DNA from: Chitinivorax sp. B
GTDB lineage: Bacteria; Pseudomonadota; Gammaproteobacteria; Burkholderiales; SCOH01
Direction: 5' to 3'
Assembly (NCBI RefSeq): GCF_005503445.1
Contig: NZ_SCOH01000013.1
Location: forward strand, 62,001 to 126,000
DNA: 64,000 bases
In this document: in pieces, positions 1-8,280 of the stretch
Layout: every line of letters starts with the position of its first letter
Numbering within the stretch: the stretch's first letter is position 1
Translations under genes and position numbers: made by a program
The notes under the pieces: model-generated
Database searches by the model: none
What the model was told of the DNA's origin: nothing
What the model saw: the letters and a program-made list of their open reading frames with translations, nothing else

Positions 1-2623
1 GCTGTGCCATTTCAAATGCGATAGCGCCCCCCATGGACCAGCCAGCTAGATGCAGTGGCCCGGTCGGCTGAATATGGCGGGCGCAGGCAAGATAGCGGTC
101 TGCCATGGCTTCCAGTGACGGAAAGGTGGTGCTTTCGTCATTCAGGAATGGGGATTGCAAACCATAAACAGGGATATCCTGCCCCAAGTTCATGACCAGT
201 TCGCGATAGCACAGTACCGACCCACCGATCGGGTGAACCAGAAACAAAGGTGGGCTAGTTGCCACGCCTTGATTCAGGGGGACTACGATGGCATCGAACA
301 GATCGGGCTTACTGCGTAATTCTGAGGCTAACTGCCGACTGAGTTCTGCGTCTTGTGGCAGGACTTGACCATCAAAGGGGAGAAATTGGCGGTCAAAGGT
401 GTAGGTCGGCAATGAGCAACGGTGACGATCGTAATCCGTTTCCAGGCTGTGCCAGTTGATACGCGTTCCATTGACGTACAAGCACGCCACGATGTGATGT
501 AACGCCAGCCAGCAGTCATCTGTCTGGGGGTGTTGCTCAGCATTGGTGGATATCAGGCACGGTAGTCCTTGGTGATAGCCAAGGCGCCAGCAGCTCGCCA
601 ATGGATTGTCGGATGGGGGGGAGGTGGTAGTCGCAGGCCATGGCTGCCCGTTGGGCAGATGGATCGGCCAGCGGCCGGCTGCTGCCGTGGTACCTTGCCA
701 TGTTTCGGCATCGGATAGCATCAAATCAGTCAGTTGCGGCAACGTCACGTGGCCCGAGACGGCCGCTGCGGCCCACAAGCCCAGGCCGGTACCAGTGAGT
801 GCATATGGCGTCCATCCCCAGGTTTGATAGAGCCGGGCCAGCGCGATTTGGCCAGCTACAATCTGGAAGGGCGAGGCAGTGGTTTGCGCGCTCGGTATGG
901 TGTTCGGTATTTGCCACGCTGACAGGCATTCTACGAATGCCTGTTTGAAGGGGGGGGAGGTGCGATACAAGGCTTGTAGGTGCTCCACCCCTAAACCTGT
1001 GGAATCAAACTGCCAGACGATCTTGGGCCGTTGACGGCTTATCCGTCCAGTATGGAGCCCCTCAGCTTGGCCATGAACCGCAAAGCTGGCGAGTTGCCCT
1101 GCCAAAGTTGAATGATCATCACAGGGAATGGCCAGTCGATAATCAAATGGCTCTCTGCTGACTGCTGCACTAAAGCATAGGTCACCTAGTGTAGGTGGGG
1201 TATGGTCACTGGCCAGCCAAGCTGCATAACGTTGTGCCAGTTTACGCAAAGCAGGTTCGCTTTTGGCGTGCAGTACCAACAGGTGACTGGTTCGATCTAC
1301 TGCAATGGCGGTGGCTGTTGCCACGGTTGGTGCTTCTTCCAGTATCAGATGACCATTTGCTCCGCCAAAGCCAAATGCGCTGATGCCAGCTCGTCTTGGG
1401 CCGTTGGTATGCCAGGGTTGCAATGTAGTAACAGCTGAGAACAAGTTGGGATTGTTGGTCAAACCAACTTGGGGTTGTTGTAAGTGCAAAGTTGGCGGTA
1501 GTTGCTGGTGTTGCATGGCCAACACGGTTTTGATCAATCCGGCAACACCTGATGCTGCTTCAAGGTGCCCGATATTGGTCTTGACCGTTCCGATCCAGCA
1601 TGGTGTGTCAGGGGCTCGGCCTTCGCTCAATACCTGTTGCAAGGCGCGTAGCTCAATCTGGTCGCCTTGCACACTTCCGGTGCCATGGGCTTCGAGATAA
1701 CTGATCTCATTGGCGGCAATGCCTGCAACGGCCAGTGCACGGCGAACCACAGCCTGCTGCGCCCGGCCGCTGGGGGAGGTGATGCCATTACTCAAGCCGT
1801 TGTGATTGATGGCCGAACCCCGAATGACCGCTGCAATGCTGTCACCGGCCGCAATCGCATCATTCAGTCGCTTCAGAACAACGATGCCACAGCCTTCACC
1901 TCTCCCGAAGCCGTCCCCACTGGTATCGAATGCTTTACAGCGGCCGTCATCCGACAACATGTTGGCAATCGAGGCGGAGATGGTTTCACCGGGTAGCAGG
2001 TTGGCGTTGACACCGCCGGTCAAGGCCAATTCACACTCACCCGTGCGCAGTGCCTGACAAGCCAGATGGATGGCTGCCAATGAGGATGAACAGGCGGTAT
2101 CGACGGCCAGGCTTGGGCCATGCAAATCCAGCAAATACGATAGGCGGTGGGCGACAAAGCCGTGATAGTAGTTGGAGCCTTCAAAGCCATCCATACTGGC
2201 CACGTCGGCATGCAACTTGCGGCCATGGTCACTGTGGCTGACCCCCATGTAGACCCCCACCATCTGCCCGGCCAGTGTCGATGGAACGATGCCCGCATGT
2301 TCCAGCGCCTCCCAGGCCACTTCCAGCGTCATCCGCTGCTGTGGGTCCATCCGACGGGCTTCTCGCGGGTACATGCCGAAAAACTCGGCATCAAACTCAT
2401 GCAGGTCGGCGATAAAGCCGCCGCGCTGGGTATTGATGCGGCCCGCAGCAACCCGGTCGGCATCGTATAACGCTGCTGCATGCCAGCGGTCGGTTGGCAC
2501 GGTCATGGTTGCATCGCGTCCTTGGCTGAGCAATGGCCAGAATTCGGCCAAGTGATGGACGCCAGGGAGCCGACAGCCCATGCCGATAATGGCGATGGGC
2601 TCAAGTGTTGCGGTGTTCAACAT
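1..2623 (-). CDS. Polyketide synthase, KS - degenerate AT - TE (3' end off the window)
   Basis: The frame is open from the ATG at 2623 to the left edge (874 codons). An N-terminal beta-ketoacyl synthase (about residues 8-425) keeps the catalytic triad: Cys178 in DTACSSS, His313 in EAHGTG and His353 in NIGHLE. A KS-AT linker follows, then an acyltransferase-like region (about 530-700) whose GHSxG nucleophile motif reads GTGLGL, so Gly613 stands where Ser should be. The post-AT linker (NWHSLE, LPTYTFDRQ) leads, with no carrier protein domain between, to a thioesterase domain (HPIGGS, then GWSMGG with Ser863). It is the last gene seen of a minus-strand operon, 16 nt after a desaturase. Known of the family: KS extends acyl thioesters and TE releases them. 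Inferred: KS works with the separate ACP encoded upstream, with a trans AT or with no extension. The product is unknown. Confidence 0.88.
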   Translation of the reverse strand, partial: MLNTATLEPIAIIGMGCRLPGVHHLAEFWPLLSQGRDATMTVPTDRWHAAALYDADRVAAGRINTQRGGFIADLHEFDAEFFGMYPREARRMDPQQRMTLEVAWEALEHAGIVPSTLAGQMVGVYMGVSHSDHGRKLHADVASMDGFEGSNYYHGFVAHRLSYLLDLHGPSLAVDTACSSSLAAIHLACQALRTGECELALTGGVNANLLPGETISASIANMLSDDGRCKAFDTSGDGFGRGEGCGIVVLKRLNDAIAAGDSIAAVIRGSAINHNGLSNGITSPSGRAQQAVVRRALAVAGIAANEISYLEAHGTGSVQGDQIELRALQQVLSEGRAPDTPCWIGTVKTNIGHLEAASGVAGLIKTVLAMQHQQLPPTLHLQQPQVGLTNNPNLFSAVTTLQPWHTNGPRRAGISAFGFGGANGHLILEEAPTVATATAIAVDRTSHLLVLHAKSEPALRKLAQRYAAWLASDHTPPTLGDLCFSAAVSREPFDYRLAIPCDDHSTLAGQLASFAVHGQAEGLHTGRISRQRPKIVWQFDSTGLGVEHLQALYRTSPPFKQAFVECLSAWQIPNTIPSAQTTASPFQIVAGQIALARLYQTWGWTPYALTGTGLGLWAAAAVSGHVTLPQLTDLMLSDAETWQGTTAAAGRWPIHLPNGQPWPATTTSPPSDNPLASCWRLGYHQGLPCLISTNAEQHPQTDDCWLALHHIVACLYVNGTRINWHSLETDYDRHRCSLPTYTFDRQFLPFDGQVLPQDAELSRQLASELRSKPDLFDAIVVPLNQGVATSPPLFLVHPIGGSVLCYRELVMNLGQDIPVYGLQSPFLNDESTTFPSLEAMADRYLACARHIQPTGPLHLAGWSMGGAIAFEMAQ

Positions 2624-2639
2624 GGGTACGACCTTGTCT

Positions 2640-3677
2640 TTAACGTGATGGCGGATGTGCTGTCAGCTCGTCCGGTATCCGTGGTTTGATGCGTTTGGCC
2701 TCAATCTGCGCGGCAGTGGGGCGGCGGACATTCCATACCAGCCCTACTTTGGCAAAAGCGGCAATCACCCAGGCAGTCATGTCGATCTCCCACCATTTCA
2801 GGCCCAGATAGGCTGATTGTGGAAATGCGTGATGGTTGTTCTGCCAGCCAGAGCCAAACGTGGCCAGGGCAACCCAAATATTGTTGGCGCTCTGATCCTT
2901 GGTATCGAACGGACTGGGGCCAAAACGATGGCTGAATGATGCCAAGCCCCAAGTGGCTTGATGAACCAGGAACATCCGCACAAATCCACCCCACAGCAAT
3001 CCTTCCCATGCACCCATCCAGGTACCTTTGAGTAACCCGCCAATTGCTGCAGGGATCAACAGGCCAGCAACCACCAGTGGCAGATACAGGTCGTTGACTT
3101 TGCGCAACAACGGGTTCTGATTGATATCGCGGGCAAACAGCGTGCAGTTGACGGTATGTGCGCTCAGAATATGGCCATAGTGGGCATGCCACATCCCGCG
3201 CCAGAAGCCCAACTGCTCCGGCCCGTGACGGCCCATGCGCACATGGGGTGAGTGGGGGTCGCCGGGCGTATCGCTATGGATGTGATGGCGCCGGTGGTTG
3301 GCCACCCAAAACAGCACACGCCCGGTGCCTGCCATGGAGGCGGTGACGGCAAAGAAAAGCTGCATCGCCTTGCTGGTTTCAAACGTCCGATGTGCCAGAT
3401 TACGGTGAAAGCCGAACTCCAGGCCCAGGTTGGTCAGCACGAACATCACCACCAACAGGGTGATGTCGATGCTGTCCATGCCAACCTGCCAAGCGTGGAT
3501 CAGGGCCGCTGCCGTGCCCAGCAACGGAATCCAGATGGTGCCGGCAGCGATCAGCTTGTGCATCAGCCCCAGCGACATATTGCTGATGGTGATCGGTGGT
3601 GCGGTAGTCGTTGCAGCATCGGCCGGTTTGTCAGTTGCCGACATTGCCGTGGTGGGCGTCGATACGTCGCCTGTCAT
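2640..3677 (-). CDS. Membrane fatty acyl desaturase (delta-9 type), copy 1
   Basis: 345 aa membrane di-iron desaturase of the acyl-CoA/acyl-lipid delta-9 family. Histidine boxes: HRNLAH (91-96), HRRHH (128-132) and a third box QNNHH (279-283), where the usual first His is Gln. Hydrophobic segments lie near 45-62, 71-90, 104-125 and 200-235. The ATG overlaps the stop of the upstream desaturase by 4 nt, implying translational coupling. Neighbours (FAAL, discrete ACP, two more desaturases, PKS) suggest that it acts on an ACP-bound fatty acyl chain, inserting a double bond or converting one to a triple bond; this is inference from polyyne clusters. A housekeeping lipid desaturase is less likely because three paralogues sit in one operon. 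Confidence 0.9.
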   Translation of the reverse strand: MTGDVSTPTTAMSATDKPADAATTTAPPITISNMSLGLMHKLIAAGTIWIPLLGTAAALIHAWQVGMDSIDITLLVVMFVLTNLGLEFGFHRNLAHRTFETSKAMQLFFAVTASMAGTGRVLFWVANHRRHHIHSDTPGDPHSPHVRMGRHGPEQLGFWRGMWHAHYGHILSAHTVNCTLFARDINQNPLLRKVNDLYLPLVVAGLLIPAAIGGLLKGTWMGAWEGLLWGGFVRMFLVHQATWGLASFSHRFGPSPFDTKDQSANNIWVALATFGSGWQNNHHAFPQSAYLGLKWWEIDMTAWVIAAFAKVGLVWNVRRPTAAQIEAKRIKPRIPDELTAHPPSR

Positions 3678-4684
3678 GACCTGTCTCCCGTATTCGGATG
3701 GTTGCTTGCCGTGGTCGATTGCGCCTGCTTGGCGGCAATCTGCTGCGGTGTGGCGCGTTTGACGTTACTGGCCAAACCAACACACTCAAAGGCGCGAATG
3801 AACATATGGCCGATATCGGGTTGCCACCATTTGAAACCGATCAGTGCCGAGGTAGGGAAGGCATGATGGTTGTTCTGATAGGCCGAGCCGAATGTCGGCA
3901 GCCCGAACCACATGTTGTTGGCGCTGCAATCGCCGTTGTCAAACGGTTTGCCGCCATACATGTGGCTGAACGAGCCATTGGCGAAATAAACGTGATGAAC
4001 CAGAAAAATGCGGACCAATCCACCCCATAACAGACCTGTCAATGCGCCATACAGACTCATGTCGGCCAGGCCACCGATGACAGTGGGAATCAACAGCCCC
4101 AATGCGACACAGTGCCAGTAACGGCGGTTGATGGCACCGATCACCGGGTCTTTCAGCATGTCCTTGGCAAACACGGTGACGTTGGTCGCATGGTCGGTGT
4201 ACATATTGCCCAGTTGGGCGTGCCATAGGCCTTGCAGCCAGCCCAGCTTCTGTGGCCCGCTGCTGCTGAGCCGATAGTAGGGGGAGTGCGGGTCTTCCGG
4301 CGTGTCGCTGTGGATGTGATGCCGACGATGGGTCGCCACCCAATACAGCACTCCACCTTGCATGGCCATGCTGCCGCAGATCGCCAGCGCGGCTCGTACC
4401 CAGCGTGGGCTGTCAAACGCATTGTGGGAGAGCTGGCGGTGGAAACTCACCTCCAACCCCATCATGGTCAACGTGTACATGCCGATCAGCAGCGCCATAT
4501 CCAGCCCACGAAGCCCAAATTGGACAGCCAATGCAACCGCCAGCGCAGTCCCCAATGTCGGTATCCAGATCGTGAGCAGCGCCAGGCGACGTTTCGACCG
4601 CATGATTCGGGCGTCAGCCACGATGACTGGCGACCGGAACGGTTTGGTCGATACGGCCGGCGAAACGTGAAGCACATCAGTCAT
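3674..4684 (-). CDS. Membrane fatty acyl desaturase (delta-9 type), copy 2
   Basis: 336 aa paralogue of the neighbouring desaturases. Histidine boxes: HRQLSH (82-87), HRRHH (119-123), QNNHH (270-274). As in the 2640-3677 gene, the first residue of box three is Gln, whereas the third paralogue has the standard His. Membrane segments are at about 33-56, 64-80, 96-116 and 190-226. It starts 21 nt after the ACP stop and overlaps the next desaturase by ATGA. The shared Gln suggests this copy and copy 1 arose by duplication, or perform the same step (for example acetylenation), different from the His-containing copy 3. That functional split is inference. Confidence 0.9.
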   Translation of the reverse strand: MTDVLHVSPAVSTKPFRSPVIVADARIMRSKRRLALLTIWIPTLGTALAVALAVQFGLRGLDMALLIGMYTLTMMGLEVSFHRQLSHNAFDSPRWVRAALAICGSMAMQGGVLYWVATHRRHHIHSDTPEDPHSPYYRLSSSGPQKLGWLQGLWHAQLGNMYTDHATNVTVFAKDMLKDPVIGAINRRYWHCVALGLLIPTVIGGLADMSLYGALTGLLWGGLVRIFLVHHVYFANGSFSHMYGGKPFDNGDCSANNMWFGLPTFGSAYQNNHHAFPTSALIGFKWWQPDIGHMFIRAFECVGLASNVKRATPQQIAAKQAQSTTASNHPNTGDRS

Positions 4685-4705
4685 CGTTGCCTCCTCGTTC
4701 CTCGG

Positions 4706-4963
4706 TTATGCCGTCTCGGACATGGCCTGTGCCAGATGGCGGGTCATGGCGTCAACCGTTGGGTAGTCGTAGACCAGCCCTGGTTCGATATCGCGGCCCA
4801 GCCATTCACCCAAATCCCCGGTGAATCCAACTGCAGCGGTCGAATCGATGCCGTAGCGTTCCAGCGGGACTTTCAAGCCGATGTCGTCAGCCGGGATGTC
4901 GAACAAACGTGACAGGTAAGTGAGGATCCATGTCTGAATTTCTTCTTCAGTACGAATTACCAT
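4706..4963 (-). CDS. Discrete acyl carrier protein
   Basis: 85 aa carrier protein. The phosphopantetheine-accepting Ser41 lies in YGIDST, with flanking helices (FDIPADDIGL before, YDYPTVDAMTRHLA after) typical of PKS/FAAL-associated ACPs. The start at 4963 is supported by a strong AAAGGAG ribosome site; a longer open frame upstream has no such support. It sits inside the operon between two desaturases, which suggests that desaturation occurs on the acyl-ACP after loading by the upstream FAAL. The PKS visible downstream lacks its own carrier domain, so this ACP probably also serves the KS and TE. Confidence 0.93.
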   Translation of the reverse strand: MVIRTEEEIQTWILTYLSRLFDIPADDIGLKVPLERYGIDSTAAVGFTGDLGEWLGRDIEPGLVYDYPTVDAMTRHLAQAMSETA

Positions 4964-5022
4964 GGTGAGAACTCCTTTAGTTGTTATGAACATACTGTTG
5001 GTCTGGACCAACGTATTTAGGA

Positions 5023-5982
5023 TTATGTGGCTCGCTTTGATGCCAGGGCGGCCGGTGACGGAATATTGAGATCCCAAGCCAGCCCAACGCTGCGCAACGC
5101 CAAAATGAACAGATAACCGATGTCGAGTTGCCACCATGCCAAACCAAACCGTGCTGAAGATGGGAACGCGTGATGACAGTTGTGCCAAGCTTCACCTGCG
5201 GTTGGGAGGGCCAGCCATACGCTGTTAGTGCTGTACTCGCGTGTGGCAAATGGTCGTTTGCCATAACGATGAGTGATGGAATTGATCGCCCAGGTGGCGT
5301 GATGCACTGTGAAGATGCGCACAAAGCCACCCCACAGTCCACCTTCCAATACGCCAGTCCAAGTGCCGCTCAATACGCCACCTACCGTTGCCGGCAGCAA
5401 TACGCCCAATGTCACCCAAAGCGGATAGAGGCGGTTCATCCGGGTGACCAGAGGGTCACGTAGCAGGTCGCGTGCATAGCGATTGGGGTTGGTGACATCG
5501 GTTGTGAACATCCAACCCACGTGGGCATGCCACATGCCACGTAACCAGCTGTTGGGTTGCCCTTCGAACGCATGAGGGGAGTGGGTATCGCCGGGACGGT
5601 CGCTGTATTCGTGATGCCGCCGATGGTTGGCCACCCAGTGGATCACTGGCCCTTGGGCGGTGATGGAGCCCATGAAAATCAATAACGCGCGGACCGGTCG
5701 GGTGGTGCTGAACGCACGATGGGAAAACTGGCGGTGATAACCGACGGTAATACCCAGCATACCGACAAAATGTAGCCCTACCCACAGCCACAGTGAAAGG
5801 GGGCTGACTCCCCATTTCACTGCAGCGACAATCGCCAGGACGGTAACCACGGTGGGGATGCCGATAGTTAGCCATGCAGCGCGGCGTTGCATGTTCAATA
5901 GAAACGGGCTCGACAAGGTTGGCCGCATATCAGGCGCCAAGTCGGTGGGTTCGGGCAAAACGGGGTCCAGTGTGGATGACAT
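5023..5982 (-). CDS. Membrane fatty acyl desaturase (delta-9 type), copy 3
   Basis: 319 aa desaturase with all eight canonical histidines: HRQFSH (83-88), HRRHH (120-124), HNCHH (267-271). Hydrophobic segments lie near 38-55, 63-82, 98-117 and 186-222. It is the first desaturase after the FAAL (23 nt downstream) and precedes the ACP. Of the three paralogues it has the classical third box, so it is the best candidate for making the first double bond on the acyl chain. That order of action is inference. Confidence 0.9.
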   Translation of the reverse strand: MSSTLDPVLPEPTDLAPDMRPTLSSPFLLNMQRRAAWLTIGIPTVVTVLAIVAAVKWGVSPLSLWLWVGLHFVGMLGITVGYHRQFSHRAFSTTRPVRALLIFMGSITAQGPVIHWVANHRRHHEYSDRPGDTHSPHAFEGQPNSWLRGMWHAHVGWMFTTDVTNPNRYARDLLRDPLVTRMNRLYPLWVTLGVLLPATVGGVLSGTWTGVLEGGLWGGFVRIFTVHHATWAINSITHRYGKRPFATREYSTNSVWLALPTAGEAWHNCHHAFPSSARFGLAWWQLDIGYLFILALRSVGLAWDLNIPSPAALASKRAT

Positions 5983-6005
5983 CTCTGAGATCGCCTCCAG
6001 GCGGG

Positions 6006-7799
6006 TTAAACGGTCAGTTCCGGTTCACGGTGCAATGCATCGGTGGCCAGCCGCAATTCACCTGCCAAGTAATGGGTACGACAGGTCTGACGGCGGATCT
6101 TGTTGCTGGTGGTCTTGGGAATGGTGGAGGGGGCGATCAGCACCACATCGTGGACTTTCAGGCCGTGCTCTGCCGCTACGATCTGTTTGATCAGCTGCGC
6201 GCATTCATCGCTGTCCAACTGGCGTAATGCGCTACGCTCGATTTCTTGCACGATCACCAATTGCGGATCGCTATCCGAGTCAACGGTAAAGGCAGCTGTG
6301 CCGCCGTCACGAAATGCCACATGACTGGTAGCGACGGTGGCTTCGATATCTTGTGGATAATGGTTACGACCCGCCACGATGATGATGTCTTTCAATCGCC
6401 CAGTAACGAACAATGCGCCATTCCACATAAAACCCAAATCCCCTGTACGTAAAAAAGGGCCTTCGTCTAATCCGTCAATCCTTGCGGCAAACGCCTCCAG
6501 TGTGGCGGATTCGTTGTTCCAGTAACCATGGGCGACACTGTCACCCGATACCCAGATTTCACCGATCTGTCCTTCGGAGCAGGCTTTTGTAGTATTCGGA
6601 TCAACAATATGCAATTGTTGGCCCTGCCAGGAATGGCCGCATCCAACCAAGTCACGGGTACTGCTGTCATGCGTGGCCGCCACGGGTTGCACACGATTGG
6701 CGGCCAGAGCCAAGGCATCGACTGTCATGACAGTGGGCTGCTGCCCAGCCGGTTGACCAGCGATGAACAGTGTGGCTTCTGCCATGCCATAACAGGGGTA
6801 AAAGGCGTGTGCTTGAAAGCCAAAAGGGCGGAAGCGCTCGCTGAACCGGGTCAGCGTCGCGGCCCGAACCGGTTCTGCCCCGTTGTAGGCGACTTGCCAT
6901 GAACTTAGATCCAGGCCTTCGCACTGTTCAGGCGTGATGCGTTGAGCACACAGGTCGTAAGCAAAGTTGGGTGCCCCACTGGTTGTGGCACGGTAATGTG
7001 AAATCGCGCGTAGCCAACGGATGGGCTTCTGGGTAAAGGCAACTGGTGACATCAGTACACAGTGAATGCCCAGAAAGATCGGCTGCAGTACGTTTCCGAT
7101 CAATCCCATGTCGTGATAAAGCGGTAACCAGCCAACGAATACCGTGTTGGCATCATGGCCAAATGCTCGTTGCACCATTGCTTCGTTGTGCAAAATGTTT
7201 CGATGGCTGATGACTACCCCTTTGGGGGCACCGGTAGAGCCCGAGGTGTATTGCAGAAAAGCAATGTCATCCCCATCAAGTTGCGGGGCATTCCATTGGT
7301 CAGCCCAATGGGCAGCTTGATCGTGGTGATCGTCGCTGATCAGGAGCGGTAATGCCTGTAAGGCAGGATACGACCGGCAATGTGCCGTTAGCTCGTTTGC
7401 CAGCGAGGTGCAGGTCAGCAATGCCGAGGCACGCGCATCCAGTGCAATGGTCGCCAATCGACTGCCATGTTGATTTCGTTTGGGGGGCGTGACCGGCACG
7501 GCAATTGCTCCGGCGTACAAACATCCCAGAAAACCCGTGATGAATTCAATGCCAGGTGGGTAGGATAGCAACACACGCGTCCCCGCCAGACCACGCAACT
7601 GCAACTGTGCGGCAATGGCACGGGCATAGCGATCCAGTATATTGAATGTCCATTGTGCTTCTTCCTGTTCCCCATTTTTCAGGAATGTGAAAGCCAACCG
7701 GTCTGGATGCTGTTGTGCGTGATACCGAAGGACACTGCCAATGTCGGTCAATGTTGCCTTTGGCGAGGTATTGGCATGATTTGTAGCAAGGGTTGACAT
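6006..7799 (-). CDS. Fatty acyl-AMP ligase (FAAL), operon leader
   Basis: 597 aa adenylate-forming enzyme. The P-loop reads YTSGSTGAPKG, followed by GWLPLYHDMGL, the FAAL-type segment SGAPNFAYDLC, CYGMAEATL, and RTGDLGF with GRLKDIIIVAGRNHYPQDIE. FAALs make acyl-adenylates from free fatty acids and pass them to an ACP rather than to CoA. ATG 7799 is preferred to a GTG nine bases upstream. It is first in an operon of six genes transcribed leftward, with a LuxR gene divergent. The likely role is to activate a fatty acid and load it on the ACP encoded at 4706-4963. Confidence 0.93.
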   Translation of the reverse strand: MSTLATNHANTSPKATLTDIGSVLRYHAQQHPDRLAFTFLKNGEQEEAQWTFNILDRYARAIAAQLQLRGLAGTRVLLSYPPGIEFITGFLGCLYAGAIAVPVTPPKRNQHGSRLATIALDARASALLTCTSLANELTAHCRSYPALQALPLLISDDHHDQAAHWADQWNAPQLDGDDIAFLQYTSGSTGAPKGVVISHRNILHNEAMVQRAFGHDANTVFVGWLPLYHDMGLIGNVLQPIFLGIHCVLMSPVAFTQKPIRWLRAISHYRATTSGAPNFAYDLCAQRITPEQCEGLDLSSWQVAYNGAEPVRAATLTRFSERFRPFGFQAHAFYPCYGMAEATLFIAGQPAGQQPTVMTVDALALAANRVQPVAATHDSSTRDLVGCGHSWQGQQLHIVDPNTTKACSEGQIGEIWVSGDSVAHGYWNNESATLEAFAARIDGLDEGPFLRTGDLGFMWNGALFVTGRLKDIIIVAGRNHYPQDIEATVATSHVAFRDGGTAAFTVDSDSDPQLVIVQEIERSALRQLDSDECAQLIKQIVAAEHGLKVHDVVLIAPSTIPKTTSNKIRRQTCRTHYLAGELRLATDALHREPELTV

Positions 7800-7873
7800 C
7801 TTAACCACCGTGAATCCGAAATCGTGTTTTATCGGGATGGAAAGACTTTATCGGTGGCGACTTTATGGCACCA

Positions 7874-7889
7874 TACTCCGACTGGAGTA
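7874..7889. promoter_or_regulatory. Perfect inverted repeat upstream of the FAAL operon
   Basis: TACTCC-GACT-GGAGTA: six-base arms, four-base spacer, about 75 bp before the FAAL start codon. The size and position suit a regulator dimer, the neighbouring LuxR-family protein being the obvious candidate. No binding is shown. Confidence 0.4.
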
Positions 7890-8196
7890 CGGTTTTATTT
7901 TACAGTGGTCAAGTTTGTGATTTAATAGAGCTTGAATGCCAAAGCAACGTGCATAATCGTGTCTGTCAATATGATTTATATATATGTTCGGAAGTTCGTA
8001 AATATAAAAATATTACCGCCATTCACATCAAGATCATTGATGCTTGATAAGCTGTGAAGAATAAACCACCCGCCTGTTGAATAGGCATTTAACGCCATCC
8101 AGCACTGGTTCAGTGTGAAAAGCAGATTTGCTTGGATTCGGCCGTCCTTCCCTGTTTTGAATAGAAGTGACGTATAAGCGGTGCAACGTGCCGTCT

Positions 8197-8213
8197 GCGC
8201 GAACTGTTCGCGC
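8197..8213. promoter_or_regulatory. Perfect inverted repeat upstream of the LuxR-type gene
   Basis: GCGCGAA-CTG-TTCGCGC: seven-base arms with a three-base spacer, about 68 bp before the regulator's ATG. It may be an operator or a 5' UTR stem-loop. It differs in sequence from the dyad near the FAAL side. Confidence 0.35.
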
Positions 8214-8280
8214 CTTGTTCCCGTTTGCCATGGGGCGTACGGCAATCCGACCGATCAATCATCAGGAAGAGTGCCACATC

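Larger units (their letters stand above)
7800..8280. other. Divergent intergenic region between FAAL operon and luxR-type gene
   Basis: About 480 bp with no supported gene and locally much higher AT content than its surroundings (about 7890-8050). It must hold the promoters of both the biosynthetic operon and the regulator. Two short perfect dyads, listed separately, lie on the two sides. A TTGACC hexamer reading leftward at about 7905-7910 could be a -35 element for the operon, but no convincing -10 was found. Confidence 0.6.

Noticed and set aside
3252-3866. 204-codon plus-strand frame across the desaturase genes
   Set aside because: Antisense to two genes with intact histidine boxes on the other strand.
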